Shown one piece after another: positions 33,369 through 41,938 of a stretch of DNA of 64,000 nucleotides; within the stretch, counting starts at the first letter, position 1, and each line of letters starts with the position of its first letter. The notes beneath the pieces are model-generated. The model was not told where the DNA came from. It was given only the letters and a program-made list of their open reading frames with translations, and made no database searches. The translations under genes and the position numbers were made by a program. Source of the DNA: Paenarthrobacter nitroguajacolicus (GTDB taxonomy: Bacteria > Actinomycetota > Actinomycetes > Actinomycetales > Micrococcaceae); assembly GCF_007786235.1 (NCBI RefSeq), contig NZ_VNFK01000007.1, positions 62,001 to 126,000 of the forward strand. The letters run 5' to 3'.

Positions 33369-34314
33369 TCGGGTTCTCCCGGGAAGCGTGTGCCAATTCC
33401 AGCGATTCGGCCAGTTCGGCACGGGTGGGCGGGTTTGCTCCATGCCGTCCCACCGTGATGGCAGCCGCGAGCGATGCGACGGTGCCCAGGCGGGTGAGTT
33501 TGGCGGCGTCGAACTCACCGTCACCTTCCTCCAGCAGGCCAGCGATCAGGGCTGCCATGTAGGAATCGCCCGCGCCGACCGTATCTTTGACGTCCACCGC
33601 GCGCGCCGGCACGTGGACTTCGGCGCTCTTGGACCACAGCAAGGAACCTGCGCCGCCGTCGGTGATGATTGCGGCTTCCGCGCCAAGGTCAAGCAGGCGG
33701 CGTCCGACGGCGGGCAGCGACCAGCCGGGGTAAAGCCACAAGGCGTCTTCCGAGCTGAGTTTCACCACCGTGGCCAGGGCTGCTGTTTCTTCGAACGTTT
33801 GCAGAGCTTCGTCGTGGCGGGGGAGCAGCGTCGGACGGATGTTGGGGTCGTATGTGATCTGGCAGCGGCCGGAGAACAGTTCCAGCAAAGCGCGCACCTG
33901 CGTTGCCCCGGGGTCGAGGAAGGTCGCCAGCGAGCCTGTGTGCAAAACCTTCGGCAGGAAGGTCGGACTGATCTGTGGGAGGTCCCAGTGGAAATCGAAT
34001 TCATATTCCGCGGAACCGTTGCTGTCCAGGACAGCCGTGGCAGTGGAGGTCTTGGGGAGGGATTCGGCGCCCGGGAGCAACCGCACTCCGGCTTTAGCCA
34101 GGTGTGACTGGATGCTTCGGCTGCGTTCGTCCTTGCCCAATGCCGTGAGGAAGGCGGTGCCTACCTCCAGCTGGCCGAGACCGAAAGCGACGTTCAGTCC
34201 TGATCCGCCGGGAAATTCGACGGCCCCGGCTGCGGTGTCGATGATATCGATGAGGGCCTCGCCCACGACGACGACGTCCGTTTCCGGGCAGGAGGGGACT
34301 GGGCGGCTGTGCAT
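33361..34314 (-). CDS. PfkB-family carbohydrate kinase (probable fructokinase)
   Basis: A 317-residue ribokinase-like kinase. Signature 1 is FPGGSGLNVAFGLGQLE and signature 2 VKDTVGAGDSYMAALIAGL with catalytic D250. Placed between the LacI gene and GH32, it most likely phosphorylates the fructose freed by the inulin pathway. The fructose assignment comes from context, not from a substrate-defining residue. Confidence 0.9.
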   Translation of the reverse strand: MHSRPVPSCPETDVVVVGEALIDIIDTAAGAVEFPGGSGLNVAFGLGQLEVGTAFLTALGKDERSRSIQSHLAKAGVRLLPGAESLPKTSTATAVLDSNGSAEYEFDFHWDLPQISPTFLPKVLHTGSLATFLDPGATQVRALLELFSGRCQITYDPNIRPTLLPRHDEALQTFEETAALATVVKLSSEDALWLYPGWSLPAVGRRLLDLGAEAAIITDGGAGSLLWSKSAEVHVPARAVDVKDTVGAGDSYMAALIAGLLEEGDGEFDAAKLTRLGTVASLAAAITVGRHGANPPTRAELAESLELAHASRENPND

Positions 34315-34361
34315 TATTGTCCTTTTGGTCTGGTGGCGAACGGTGTCGGACGCCAGTGAAG

Positions 34362-35450
34362 TCAGGTGGTGGTGCGTGCGGAAAGATCTGTGCCACGGCT
34401 GTGGCTGTTGGAGGGTGGTGCGGCAACGGATTCCCGAAGCACCATGGGGCAGGGGAGGATGGTGGGCTGCGCAGTGAACTGCTGCAGGTCCGTCTTGCCC
34501 TCGATGGCGTCGATCAGGTTCTTTGTTGCCCAGGCACCCATTTCATAGTGCGGAAGAGCCACTGTTGTGAGGGCAGGGTAGAGGTTTTCGGCGATGAGCT
34601 GTTGGTTGTCGAAACCTACGATGGAGATGTCCTCGGGTATCCGCAGCCCAAGTTTCGCCGCCGCCCTGTAGGCACCCATGGCCATGCGGTCGTTGTAGCA
34701 GAAGATGGCCGTGGGACGGTTGGGGGATTTCAGTACCCGCAGTGCAGCTTGGTAGCCGCCGGGTACCTCGGAAATTTCCGAGTGGACCAACTCTTCATGG
34801 AACGTCAGCCCGGCGTCGGCCAGCGTGTCCTGGAATGCCTTGAGCCGTGAGTGTGTTGCGGGTACGTCGTCGGTGTTGTTGATCATTCCAATGCGCGTGT
34901 GGCCGGCGTCGATCAGCGTTTGCACCGCGAGCCGTGCGCCCCCGGCTTCGTCGGGGATGACCGAGGAGACCGAGTTGCTGATGTCCTCGGAGTCCACAAG
35001 GACTGCCGGAACACCCGACAGGTTCCTGGGGACGGACAGCTTCCGGTGGTACATGGTGGCGTACAGGATGCCGTCCACCTGGCGGTCCAACAGATCTGCA
35101 ACGTCGCTTTCGCGCGAGTCCTGGGAACCGGTGCTGGTGGAGTTGATGATCATGATGTTGTACCCCCGGGCCCTTGCTGTTTCCTCGGCTCCAAGGATGA
35201 TCCGGCCTGCATGCGGGGTGGTGGCGATTTCCTCGCTGATGAACCCGATCATGCCGGAACGTTGGGTGCGCAAGGCCTGGGCCAGGCGGTTTGGTCCGTA
35301 GCCCAGACGCTGGGCCACCTCGTGGACCCGTTCCCTGGTTTCGGTGCCTACGCGGGCATAAGCAACGTCATTGAGGACATGGGAGACGGTGGTGACAGAG
35401 ACACCGGCAGCGGCGGCCACGTCTTTGATACCTACAGGTCTTTTGGTCAT
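34362..35450 (-). CDS. LacI-family repressor of the inulin/DFA III locus
   Basis: A 362-residue regulator from ATG 35450. DNA-binding domain IKDVAAAAGVSVTTVSHVLND and hinge YGPNRLAQALRTQRSG; effector domain with FCYNDRMAMGAYRAA and VGFDNQQLIAENLYPALTTVALPHYEMGA. This last block is close to that of the LacI protein at 48319 (GFDNQELIAAYLRPKLTTVALPFEKMGA), so the two probably sense related fructan breakdown products. It lies within the operon, between the DFA III hydrolase and fructokinase genes. Probable operator: the palindrome at 40168-40184. A GTG at 35462 is the alternative start. Confidence 0.9.
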   Translation of the reverse strand: MTKRPVGIKDVAAAAGVSVTTVSHVLNDVAYARVGTETRERVHEVAQRLGYGPNRLAQALRTQRSGMIGFISEEIATTPHAGRIILGAEETARARGYNIMIINSTSTGSQDSRESDVADLLDRQVDGILYATMYHRKLSVPRNLSGVPAVLVDSEDISNSVSSVIPDEAGGARLAVQTLIDAGHTRIGMINNTDDVPATHSRLKAFQDTLADAGLTFHEELVHSEISEVPGGYQAALRVLKSPNRPTAIFCYNDRMAMGAYRAAAKLGLRIPEDISIVGFDNQQLIAENLYPALTTVALPHYEMGAWATKNLIDAIEGKTDLQQFTAQPTILPCPMVLRESVAAPPSNSHSRGTDLSARTTT

Positions 35451-35521
35451 TGCTTGTCCCACGTCCTCATGGTTTTGATGTTGTGTTGCTGATCCTACGT
35501 TCGCGTACCCGTCCCAGTAGG

Positions 35522-36907
35522 CTATCGAGGAATTTCCACGGTCTGGCCTGATCGGACGGCTCCTTCCGGCTCGAAGCTGATGGTCGGGGTTGCCCTCACC
35601 GCGTTGGCCCTCCTGTCTGCGATTACTTGGGCGTCATTTCCGGAGTCCAGGATCGTGTTCCGGGCAGAGCCGGACTCAACAAGGACCGTTGTCACGGCCA
35701 GGCCGTCCGAAGCCCCGGTGGTCAACAACGCATCCACTTGGGCAGCGAAGCACGAGTCGCTTGATTCTGCGCGAACGTCGAGGGCCACCACGTGGTTGTT
35801 GGACACGAAGTTGCCTGCTCCCTCCACCAAGCGCACGATGACAGGGGCCGCCCCTGTCGGCCGGACGCCCCTGGCGTCCAGGACCTCGGAGAAGTGGTTG
35901 CCGATCACGGAGTTGTTGTTGCCGCTGACACGGAGGAGCCCGAAGAGGTCGTTGCGCCCGTTGTCGACTCCCAGGAAGGGGGTCCACGGTTCGTGGTCCC
36001 GCAGGAAATGGTTGGTGGCCACAAGGTTCTCCGAACTGTTCCCGGCAAGGATCACCATCCCCGGGTAGAACGAGTGCAAGCGGTTGTTGGAAACGCTTGA
36101 ACGCGTTACCCCGTCGAAATGGATGCTGCTTGCCCCGCGGGGAAAGATGTTGTTGGCAGTAATCAGAAGGCCGCCGTGGTTCTCGGCATAGATCGAATGC
36201 CCCTTGAAGCCGGCCCCGATCAGGTTGTCGGTGATCTTTGACGCCTGCCCCCAGCCACGGAGTTCGATGCAGCTCCCGCATTCGGCAATGAAGTTGTCGT
36301 GAATGGAGAGAGCGTCCGCTTTGTGGATGGTGAGCGCGTTCTCGAGGTAGATGAATCCCATCCCATTGATGCGGAAGGAATCATTGGCGCTCGCCACGTA
36401 GATTCCGGTCTTGCCGTTGACATAGCTGTTCTCCGCGGGCAGCTCTGAACCGTCCGGGATGAAGTGCAGTCCGTCGATGCAGAAGTTGGAGAACTCCACC
36501 GAGCTGATCCGCGGGCTCCCTTCCCGCTCGATGAGGAAAGCGGCGCCCGTGGAGTCGCCGGCTGCGCCGGGGGGAAGATCGACAATCACCCGGCTCCCGC
36601 CGGGCCACAATTCGTGCAGGCCGGCCCATTCGTCCTTGGGCACGTTGAAACGGATGCTTGAGGACGTGAAGCCGTGGCCCGAGCCTTGGATCCTGAGGAA
36701 GCTGATGTCGATCAGCACCTGGGTGCGAAGGTGATAGTCCCCGGGCGGAAGGTAGATCACCGCCCCCGGCTTGCCGCCGTCGTTCTCATCCGTGGCCGTC
36801 TGGCGGTCCTTGATGTCCGCGATGATGCTGTTGATGACTTCACCGATGTCCTCGGACGGGTTGCCGACCGGCCAGGTGGTGACGTCGTAGTAGTTGCTGT
36901 GTGACAT
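35522..36907 (-). CDS. Difructose anhydride III hydrolase (GH91), cytoplasmic
   Basis: A 461-residue right-handed beta-helix protein very similar, from memory, to Arthrobacter DFA IIIase, which opens DFA III to inulobiose. N-terminus SHSNYYDVTTWPVGNPSED; helix repeats around GKTGIYVASANDSFRINGMGF and IHDNFIAECGSCIEL. D204 and E215 have the 11-residue spacing of the catalytic Asp/Glu pair reported for GH91. It is a clear paralogue of the inulin fructotransferase at 40449 but has no signal peptide, as expected for an enzyme acting on imported DFA III. ATG 36907 has GAGAGGAA upstream; the longer open frame runs into the permease gene and is discounted. Confidence 0.9.
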   Translation of the reverse strand: MSHSNYYDVTTWPVGNPSEDIGEVINSIIADIKDRQTATDENDGGKPGAVIYLPPGDYHLRTQVLIDISFLRIQGSGHGFTSSSIRFNVPKDEWAGLHELWPGGSRVIVDLPPGAAGDSTGAAFLIEREGSPRISSVEFSNFCIDGLHFIPDGSELPAENSYVNGKTGIYVASANDSFRINGMGFIYLENALTIHKADALSIHDNFIAECGSCIELRGWGQASKITDNLIGAGFKGHSIYAENHGGLLITANNIFPRGASSIHFDGVTRSSVSNNRLHSFYPGMVILAGNSSENLVATNHFLRDHEPWTPFLGVDNGRNDLFGLLRVSGNNNSVIGNHFSEVLDARGVRPTGAAPVIVRLVEGAGNFVSNNHVVALDVRAESSDSCFAAQVDALLTTGASDGLAVTTVLVESGSARNTILDSGNDAQVIADRRANAVRATPTISFEPEGAVRSGQTVEIPR

Positions 36908-36918
36908 GGATTCCTCTC

Positions 36919-37848
36919 TTAGCCTTTGACCGCACCGAGCGTCATGCCGGCCACGATCTTGCGCTGCAGCAACAGTGTCAGCAGGATGACCGGGATCGAG
37001 TACACGGCGGCAAGGGCCGTCATGGATCCCCAATCCAGGCCGAACTGGGTCTGGAAGTTCGCAATCACCACGGGGGTGGTCTGCGAACGGATGGCCGTCA
37101 TGAGAAGCGCGAACAGGAACTCGTTCCAGGAAGCCAGGAAGGCAAAGATCGCTGTGACCGCGATGCCGCCTGATACCACCGGGATCACCACCCGCCACAG
37201 GGCGCCCAGCCTGCTGCAGCCGTCCACGGTTGCGGCCTCTTCAAGGTCCCGGGGGACGGATTCGAAGAAGCTGCACATCAGCCAAATGGAGAGCGGCAGC
37301 GAGATGGTGGTGTGGGCAATGGAGAGGGCGATCGGGGTATCGGACAAGCCCACGGAGGCCATCATCGACGCCAGCGGAATGCCGATGGCCACCGGTGGAA
37401 CCATGCGGGTCACCAGTGCAGCCATGATGAATACCTGGCCGCTGGGGGTCTTGTAGCGGGTAATGCCGTAGGCGGCCGGAACGGCCAGAACCAGCGATAG
37501 CAGGGTGCTGATGACGGCGGTCTGGATGCTGTTGATGAAGGATGCCAACACCCCGCTCCGGCCCAAGGCGTTGGTGTAGTTCTCCAGCGTCCATTCCCTG
37601 GGAAGGATGGTCGGTGGGACGGCGATGGTGTCGATCGGCGTCTTGAAGGACGTGAACAGCAGGTACAGGAACGGGAAACCGTAGAGGACCATGGCCACTG
37701 CCAGCAGGATCCACAGGATGGTCCGGGTGCTGCGCCGGCCGGCTTCGAGGCCTTCACGGTTGGCCCCGCGCCGCTGGCGCAGCGGCTGCGCTTCAGGGAA
37801 GTCCGACGACGGCAGGCTGGCTGTGGTGGTGACGCTTGTGGTGCTCAT
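36919..37848 (-). CDS. ABC importer permease 2 (inulin/DFA III locus)
   Basis: A 309-residue CUT1 permease of MalG type. Six helices follow a hydrophilic N-terminus of about 45 residues. The EAA loop is LEEAATVDGCSRLGALWRVVIPVVSG. Its ATG overlaps the stop of permease 1 by one base (TGATG). It lies 11 bp upstream of the DFA III hydrolase gene. Probable cargo: DFA III. Confidence 0.92.
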   Translation of the reverse strand: MSTTSVTTTASLPSSDFPEAQPLRQRRGANREGLEAGRRSTRTILWILLAVAMVLYGFPFLYLLFTSFKTPIDTIAVPPTILPREWTLENYTNALGRSGVLASFINSIQTAVISTLLSLVLAVPAAYGITRYKTPSGQVFIMAALVTRMVPPVAIGIPLASMMASVGLSDTPIALSIAHTTISLPLSIWLMCSFFESVPRDLEEAATVDGCSRLGALWRVVIPVVSGGIAVTAIFAFLASWNEFLFALLMTAIRSQTTPVVIANFQTQFGLDWGSMTALAAVYSIPVILLTLLLQRKIVAGMTLGAVKG

Positions 37849-38735
37849 CAGTTGTCCTTTCCTGGCCGCCAGATGGTGGTTACTGCAACAAAGGCAATGG
37901 CGAGCATTGCCAGAAGGTAGATCGTGCCCATGGCACTGGCCAGGCCGGGGTCGCCGAAGCGGATCATGGTGCGGTAGATCAACAGGCTCATGGTTTCGGA
38001 GGCTGACTGCGGTCCGCCGTTGGTCTGGATGAGGATGGTGTCAAAGGCCCTGGCTGCATCGATTCCGCGGACCACCAGTGCAACGGCGATCACTGGGCGA
38101 AGCAGGGGAAGGATGATCCGGAACAGGAGTGCCGGAGCCCGTGCACCATCCAGGCGGGCGGCCTCAATCAGATCGCCGGGGATGTTCTGGAGGCCTGCGA
38201 AGAGCACCAAGCACATGAAGGACGTGGTGAGCCAGATGTCCGGGATGGCTACCGAGAACAGCACGATGTTGGGGTCGGACAACCAGCCGATCTGGTTGGG
38301 GTCCGAAAGGATCCCTGCCTGGTGGAGGAGCGTTCCGATCAGGCCGAAGTTGTCGATCATCAGGAACTTCCACAGCAGGCCCGCCACGATCGGGGCGATC
38401 ATCAACGGGTAGAGGAAGACGGTCCGCCAAATCTGGGATTTCTTGCCCAATGTGGTGAACAGCAGTGCCATGCCCAGGCCGAGCGCGAATTCGAGGGTCA
38501 CCACCACCAAGGTGTAGGCGAACGTACGCCATCCGGCGCTGGTGAAGGCCTCGGAGGTGAAGGCGGTGACGTAGTTTTGGAACCCCACAAAATCGCGGGG
38601 CCCGCCGGCGATGGGGGAGATCTTGAAGAAGCTGTCTGCCACCAGGCGGAAGAGGGGGTAGGCCACGAATACGGCCAGGAACAGTGCCGCGGGCGTCATC
38701 AGATAGAGAGCGAAGCGGCGATCGGAGATACGCAC
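37848..38735 (-). CDS. ABC importer permease 1 (inulin/DFA III locus)
   Basis: A 295-residue CUT1 permease of MalF type with six helices and the EAA loop LIEAARLDGARAPALLFRIILPLLRP. It lies 74 bp after the binding-protein gene, with a stable hairpin in the gap. The operon carries no ATPase gene. Confidence 0.92.
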   Translation of the reverse strand: MRISDRRFALYLMTPAALFLAVFVAYPLFRLVADSFFKISPIAGGPRDFVGFQNYVTAFTSEAFTSAGWRTFAYTLVVVTLEFALGLGMALLFTTLGKKSQIWRTVFLYPLMIAPIVAGLLWKFLMIDNFGLIGTLLHQAGILSDPNQIGWLSDPNIVLFSVAIPDIWLTTSFMCLVLFAGLQNIPGDLIEAARLDGARAPALLFRIILPLLRPVIAVALVVRGIDAARAFDTILIQTNGGPQSASETMSLLIYRTMIRFGDPGLASAMGTIYLLAMLAIAFVAVTTIWRPGKDN

Positions 38736-38760
38736 GGTATTTCTTTTCTGCTGGTTGGGA

Positions 38761-38805
38761 CCGTGGCCGGCACTGTCATTCAGTTACTAACGGTGCCGGC
38801 CACGG
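38761..38805 (-). terminator. Intercistronic hairpin after the DFA III binding-protein gene
   Basis: A perfect 13-bp GC-rich inverted repeat (38761-38773 with 38793-38805, 19-nt loop) starts 4 bp after the binding-protein stop. No T tract in the transcript direction. It probably stabilises or partly terminates mRNA so that binding protein exceeds permease. Confidence 0.65.
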
Positions 38806-38809
38806 AGTT

Positions 38810-40096
38810 CTACTTCAGGAGGTCCTGGATCTGCTTCTTGGCATCGGCCAAGAGGGCGGAGGTGTCGCCACCGGCCACGGCCTTCTGCAGCAACGGGATC
38901 AGGACGGTATCAACGATCTGCTGCCACTTGGCGGTGGCGGGCCGGGTGGCCGTGGCCTGGCCGTTGAGGGTCTCGATCAGCGGCTTGAAGCTCTCGTAAC
39001 CGGGCTGGTCCTGGTACTTCTGGAAGGCGCTGATCCGGGAGGCCAAACCGAGCTTGGATTCGATTCCCTTGTCGTTGTAGTCATAGGCGCACTTGACGAA
39101 CTTCTTGGCAGCGTCCGTGTTCTTGGTTGCCTTGGGAACGGACAGGTACCACGGGCCCGGAACGCCTGCGACGCCGGCGCTGCCGCCAATCATTGCTGCG
39201 GCTCCCACCTTTCCTGCCACCGGAGCATCGGCGGGAATCTGGCGGTAGGCGTGGGCCCAGAAGCGGGTCATGGCGGTCTTGCCCTGGTTGAACAGGTTCT
39301 GTGCTGCTGCCCAGTCAACCTGTGCTGCACCACTTGGGGCGTCTTTGGCCAGGCTTACGTAGAAGTCCAGGGCTTCCTTGTGGGCGGCGTTGTCGATGAC
39401 CACGTTGTTGTCCTTGTCCAGGACCATCGGAGAGCCGGCCTGGAGGACGTGGGCCAGCCATTCGGTTTCCACGGCGCCCTTGACGTCCGTGCCGTACATT
39501 CCATCCTTGGTGAAGAACTCGGAAACGTCCTGGTACTGCTTCCACGTCTTGGGGGCGGCGAGCTCGTAACCGTACTTGGCTTGGAAGTCAGCCTTGTTCT
39601 TGGCGTCCTCAAACAGGTCCTTGCGGTACAGGATGATCTCGGCATTGGTCCAGGCCGGCATGCCGATGAAGTGGCCATCCACGTTGGCTTCCTTGACGAG
39701 GGCCGGGAAGATGTCCTTCTTGACGTCGTCCGTGAAGAGTTCGTCCATGGGCTGCACGGCGTCCTTGAAGCTGGGAAGCCATACGGAGTCGAGTGCGGCG
39801 ACATCGAAGGAGACGTTGCCGGAGGAGAACTCGCTGGAGAGGCGGTTGAACATGCCGTCGTAGGGGAGTTCGACGAAGTTCACGTCGATGCCGGCGTCCT
39901 TCTTGCACTGCTCGGCTACGCCTGTCAGTTCGGCGTGGCCGCCGGCTTCAACCAGGACGTTGATGGAGCTGGAGCCGCCCGAACCGCCTGAGGATGGTGC
40001 GGGACCGCCGGCGCCACAACCGGTGGCAACGAGTGCGACGGCGGTGCACAGCCCGCCGAGGGTGACGAGCTTGGAGATGGTGTTTCGAGTGGACAT
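38810..40096 (-). CDS. ABC importer substrate-binding lipoprotein (inulin/DFA III locus)
   Basis: A 428-residue family-1 solute-binding protein. The signal peptide ends in the lipobox ALVATGCG (Cys about 26). Blocks such as INVLVEAGGHAELTGVAEQCKKDAGIDVNFVELPYDGMFNRLSSEF are typical of CUT1 binding proteins. ATG 40096 is chosen because it begins directly before the signal peptide; the open frame upstream to 40195 covers the operator. It is the first gene of the minus-strand operon, divergent from the secreted inulin fructotransferase, so its ligand is probably the product DFA III. Confidence 0.9.
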   Translation of the reverse strand: MSTRNTISKLVTLGGLCTAVALVATGCGAGGPAPSSGGSGGSSSINVLVEAGGHAELTGVAEQCKKDAGIDVNFVELPYDGMFNRLSSEFSSGNVSFDVAALDSVWLPSFKDAVQPMDELFTDDVKKDIFPALVKEANVDGHFIGMPAWTNAEIILYRKDLFEDAKNKADFQAKYGYELAAPKTWKQYQDVSEFFTKDGMYGTDVKGAVETEWLAHVLQAGSPMVLDKDNNVVIDNAAHKEALDFYVSLAKDAPSGAAQVDWAAAQNLFNQGKTAMTRFWAHAYRQIPADAPVAGKVGAAAMIGGSAGVAGVPGPWYLSVPKATKNTDAAKKFVKCAYDYNDKGIESKLGLASRISAFQKYQDQPGYESFKPLIETLNGQATATRPATAKWQQIVDTVLIPLLQKAVAGGDTSALLADAKKQIQDLLK

Positions 40097-40167
40097 CGCT
40101 GTCGACTCACTTTCTCTTGAACGGAAATTGCAGAGAGATGGGGATGACACGTCTTTGGCTTGAAAAA

Positions 40168-40184
40168 TCGTTTTGCCAAAACGA
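40168..40184. promoter_or_regulatory. LacI-type operator of the inulin locus (17-bp palindrome)
   Basis: TCGTTTTG-C-CAAAACGA is perfectly symmetric around one base and lies 72 bp upstream of the binding-protein ATG. The probable binder is the LacI protein encoded in the operon. Confidence 0.65.
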
Positions 40185-40245
40185 CTTGGCAACACTCTAG
40201 GTCTGGAAGTTGGAGAGTGTCAAGGGTCACTTGCGGTGCGCGGTC

Positions 40246-40254
40246 TTGCCAAAA
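40246..40254. promoter_or_regulatory. Additional TTGCCAAAA half-site
   Basis: Repeats the centre and right half of the 40168-40184 operator, 21 bp upstream of the predicted -35 box of the fructotransferase promoter. Possibly a half-site allowing looping. Confidence 0.3.
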
Positions 40255-40274
40255 TTACTCCCCGGATTTTGTCG

Positions 40275-40304
40275 TTGACAGTGTTGTTCGGCGCCACTTA
40301 CTGT
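40275..40304 (+). promoter_or_regulatory. Predicted promoter of the inulin fructotransferase gene
   Basis: -35 TTGACA (40275-40280), 18-bp spacer, -10 TACTGT (40299-40304). It leaves a leader of roughly 140 bases containing a TTTGGCA direct repeat. Confidence 0.5.
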
Positions 40305-40327
40305 TTGTTCCAGCTCCCGATAAAACG

Positions 40328-40343
40328 ATTTGGCATTTTGGCA
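40328..40343. promoter_or_regulatory. TTTGGCA direct repeat downstream of the fructotransferase promoter
   Basis: ATTTGGCA (40328-40335) and TTTTGGCA (40336-40343) read TGCCAAAA/TGCCAAAT on the minus strand, matching the operator half-site. They would sit about 20 bp into the transcript, where a bound repressor blocks elongation. Confidence 0.35.
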
Positions 40344-40448
40344 TGGAAGCCACGCTCACTAAGCCATTGCCCGGACGCGGGAGTCCGGGCCAATGGGGCG
40401 GGGCCAATCAAGCAAGACCCAATGAACAAGGACTGGCAGGAGACCCCT

Positions 40449-41801
40449 ATGGAAATTGACGAGACGCTTGACGTGAAAAACACCAGTCGTCGGATGCTCG
40501 TCGGCGCTGGAGCCGTGGGCACGCTGGCGGCCGCGCTAAGTCTGGGAATGTCCCCGAAAGCTGAAGCTGCGCAGGATGCGAAAGCCGGCAACTTCAACTC
40601 GCCGAACACCTATGACGTCACAGCTTGGCGGATCAAGGGCCAGCCCCAGGTCACAGCTGAGTCGGATATCGGCGCCGTCATCAACGACATCATTGCCGAT
40701 ATCAAAAAGCGCCAAACGACGCCGGACACCAGGCCGGGAGCCGTGGTGATCATTCCCCCAGGGGACTACGACCTTCGCACCCAGGTGGTGGTGGACGTGG
40801 ATTACCTCACCATCGCGGGCTTCGGCCATGGCTTCTTCTCCCGCAGCATTAAGGACAACGTGGACCCTGCGGGATGGTTGAACCTCCAGCCGGGCGGCAG
40901 CCACATCCGGGTCCTGACGCCGACTTCCGCACAACAGGCATTCCTCGTGCGTCGGGGCGGCAGTCCGCGCCTGTCCGGAATCGTGTTTAGAGACTTCTGC
41001 CTGGACGGGGTCAATTTCATCCCGGACGGGAACAGCTACAGGAACGGGAAAACGGGCATTGAGGTCGCATCCGACAATGACTCCATCCATATCACCGGGA
41101 TGGGGTTTGTCTACCTTGAGCATGCCCTGATAGTTCGCGGCGCAGATGCCCTCCGGATCCACGACAACATGATCGCCGAGTGCGGAAACTGCGTCGAACT
41201 AACTGGTGCCGGGCAGGCAACGATCGTCAGCGACAACCTGATGGGTGCAGGCCCCGAGGGTGTGACGCTTCTGGCCGAAAACCACGAGGGCCTGCTTGTC
41301 ACGGGGAACAACTTCTTCCCGCGAGGACGAAGCCTCATCGAGTTCAATGGCTGTAACCGCTGCTCCGTATCGTCGAACCGGTTTCAGGGCTTCTATCCTG
41401 GCATGATGCGCCTGCTGAATGGATGCAAGGAAAACCTCATCACGTCCAATCACTTCCGCAGGGGCACCGAGGGGTTCCCCCCGTTTATCAATCGCACAAA
41501 CGGTCTGGACGACCTCTACGGCGTCCTCCATACGCTGGGAGACAACAACCTCATTTCAAACAACCTCTTCGCCTATGACGTCCCACCGAACAAGGTTGTC
41601 CCCGCAGGCGCCCAGCCAACCATCATCCTGATCGCGGGAGGGGATGGCAATGTCATAGCCACCAACCACGTGGTCAGCAACGTTGCCACCCAGCACGTGG
41701 TTCTTGACGGATCCACCACCCATTCAAAGGTGCTCGACAGCGGATCCGCAACCACCATTACGTCCTACAGCCCGGACACGGCAATCCGGCCCACACCCTA
41801 A
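40449..41801 (+). CDS. Inulin fructotransferase, DFA III-forming (GH91), secreted
   Basis: A 450-residue beta-helix enzyme that converts inulin by intramolecular transfer to difructose anhydride III. From memory the mature sequence is nearly that of Arthrobacter inulin fructotransferase (PGAVVIIPPGDYDLRTQVVV, GMGFVYLEHALIVRGADAL, AECGNCVELTGAGQ), and the length equals the published 450 residues. D239 and E250 match the spacing of the GH91 catalytic pair. A Tat signal (TSRRMLVGAGAVGTLAAAL) ends near AEA-AQ at about residue 41. ATG 40449 has AGGAG 6 bp upstream; upstream in-frame starts lack this. It acts outside the cell, and its product enters through the divergent ABC operon. Confidence 0.95.
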   Translation: MEIDETLDVKNTSRRMLVGAGAVGTLAAALSLGMSPKAEAAQDAKAGNFNSPNTYDVTAWRIKGQPQVTAESDIGAVINDIIADIKKRQTTPDTRPGAVVIIPPGDYDLRTQVVVDVDYLTIAGFGHGFFSRSIKDNVDPAGWLNLQPGGSHIRVLTPTSAQQAFLVRRGGSPRLSGIVFRDFCLDGVNFIPDGNSYRNGKTGIEVASDNDSIHITGMGFVYLEHALIVRGADALRIHDNMIAECGNCVELTGAGQATIVSDNLMGAGPEGVTLLAENHEGLLVTGNNFFPRGRSLIEFNGCNRCSVSSNRFQGFYPGMMRLLNGCKENLITSNHFRRGTEGFPPFINRTNGLDDLYGVLHTLGDNNLISNNLFAYDVPPNKVVPAGAQPTIILIAGGDGNVIATNHVVSNVATQHVVLDGSTTHSKVLDSGSATTITSYSPDTAIRPTP

Positions 41802-41830
41802 GGCCCGGAAAGGAAGGCGCGGCTTTAAGT

Positions 41831-41879
41831 ACGACGGCGGCTGGTCACCAAGGGCGACCAGCCGCCGTCGTGCGTTTTT
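41831..41879 (+). terminator. Rho-independent terminator after inulin fructotransferase
   Basis: A perfect 16-bp stem (41831-41846 with 41856-41871, 9-nt loop) followed by GCGTTTTT, 30 bp after the stop codon. Repeat copy B begins immediately behind it. Confidence 0.9.
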
Positions 41880-41938
41880 GTACAGCTAATGCCCCTAAGA
41901 ACGCACCTTGAGGGCATTGGCTGTACGAAAACTCCTAG
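41880..41938. repeat. 59-bp palindromic intergenic repeat, copy B
   Basis: GTACAGCTAATGCCC (41880-41894) pairs with GGGCATTGGCTGTAC with one G-T mismatch, followed by GAAAACTC. Gapless match to copies A and C. It covers the stop codon of the universal stress gene and sits between convergent genes. Confidence 0.85.

Larger units (their letters stand above)
40097..40448. other. 352-bp divergent control region of the inulin locus
   Basis: It separates the DFA III uptake operon (minus) from the inulin fructotransferase gene (plus). Contains a 17-bp palindrome (40168-40184), further TTGCCAAAA/TGCCAAAA elements (40246-40254; direct repeat 40328-40343 on the other strand), a promoter-like TTGACA/TACTGT pair, and AGGAG (40438-40442) for the fructotransferase. 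Much richer in A/T runs than its surroundings. Confidence 0.7.

Noticed and set aside
35522..37198. 558-codon version of the DFA III hydrolase
   Set aside because: The first 97 codons lie inside the permease gene in another frame; the ATG at 36907 matches the known enzyme N-terminus.
38684..39991. 435-codon plus-strand frame opposite the DFA III binding-protein gene
   Set aside because: Val/Gly-rich shadow of a well-supported lipoprotein gene.
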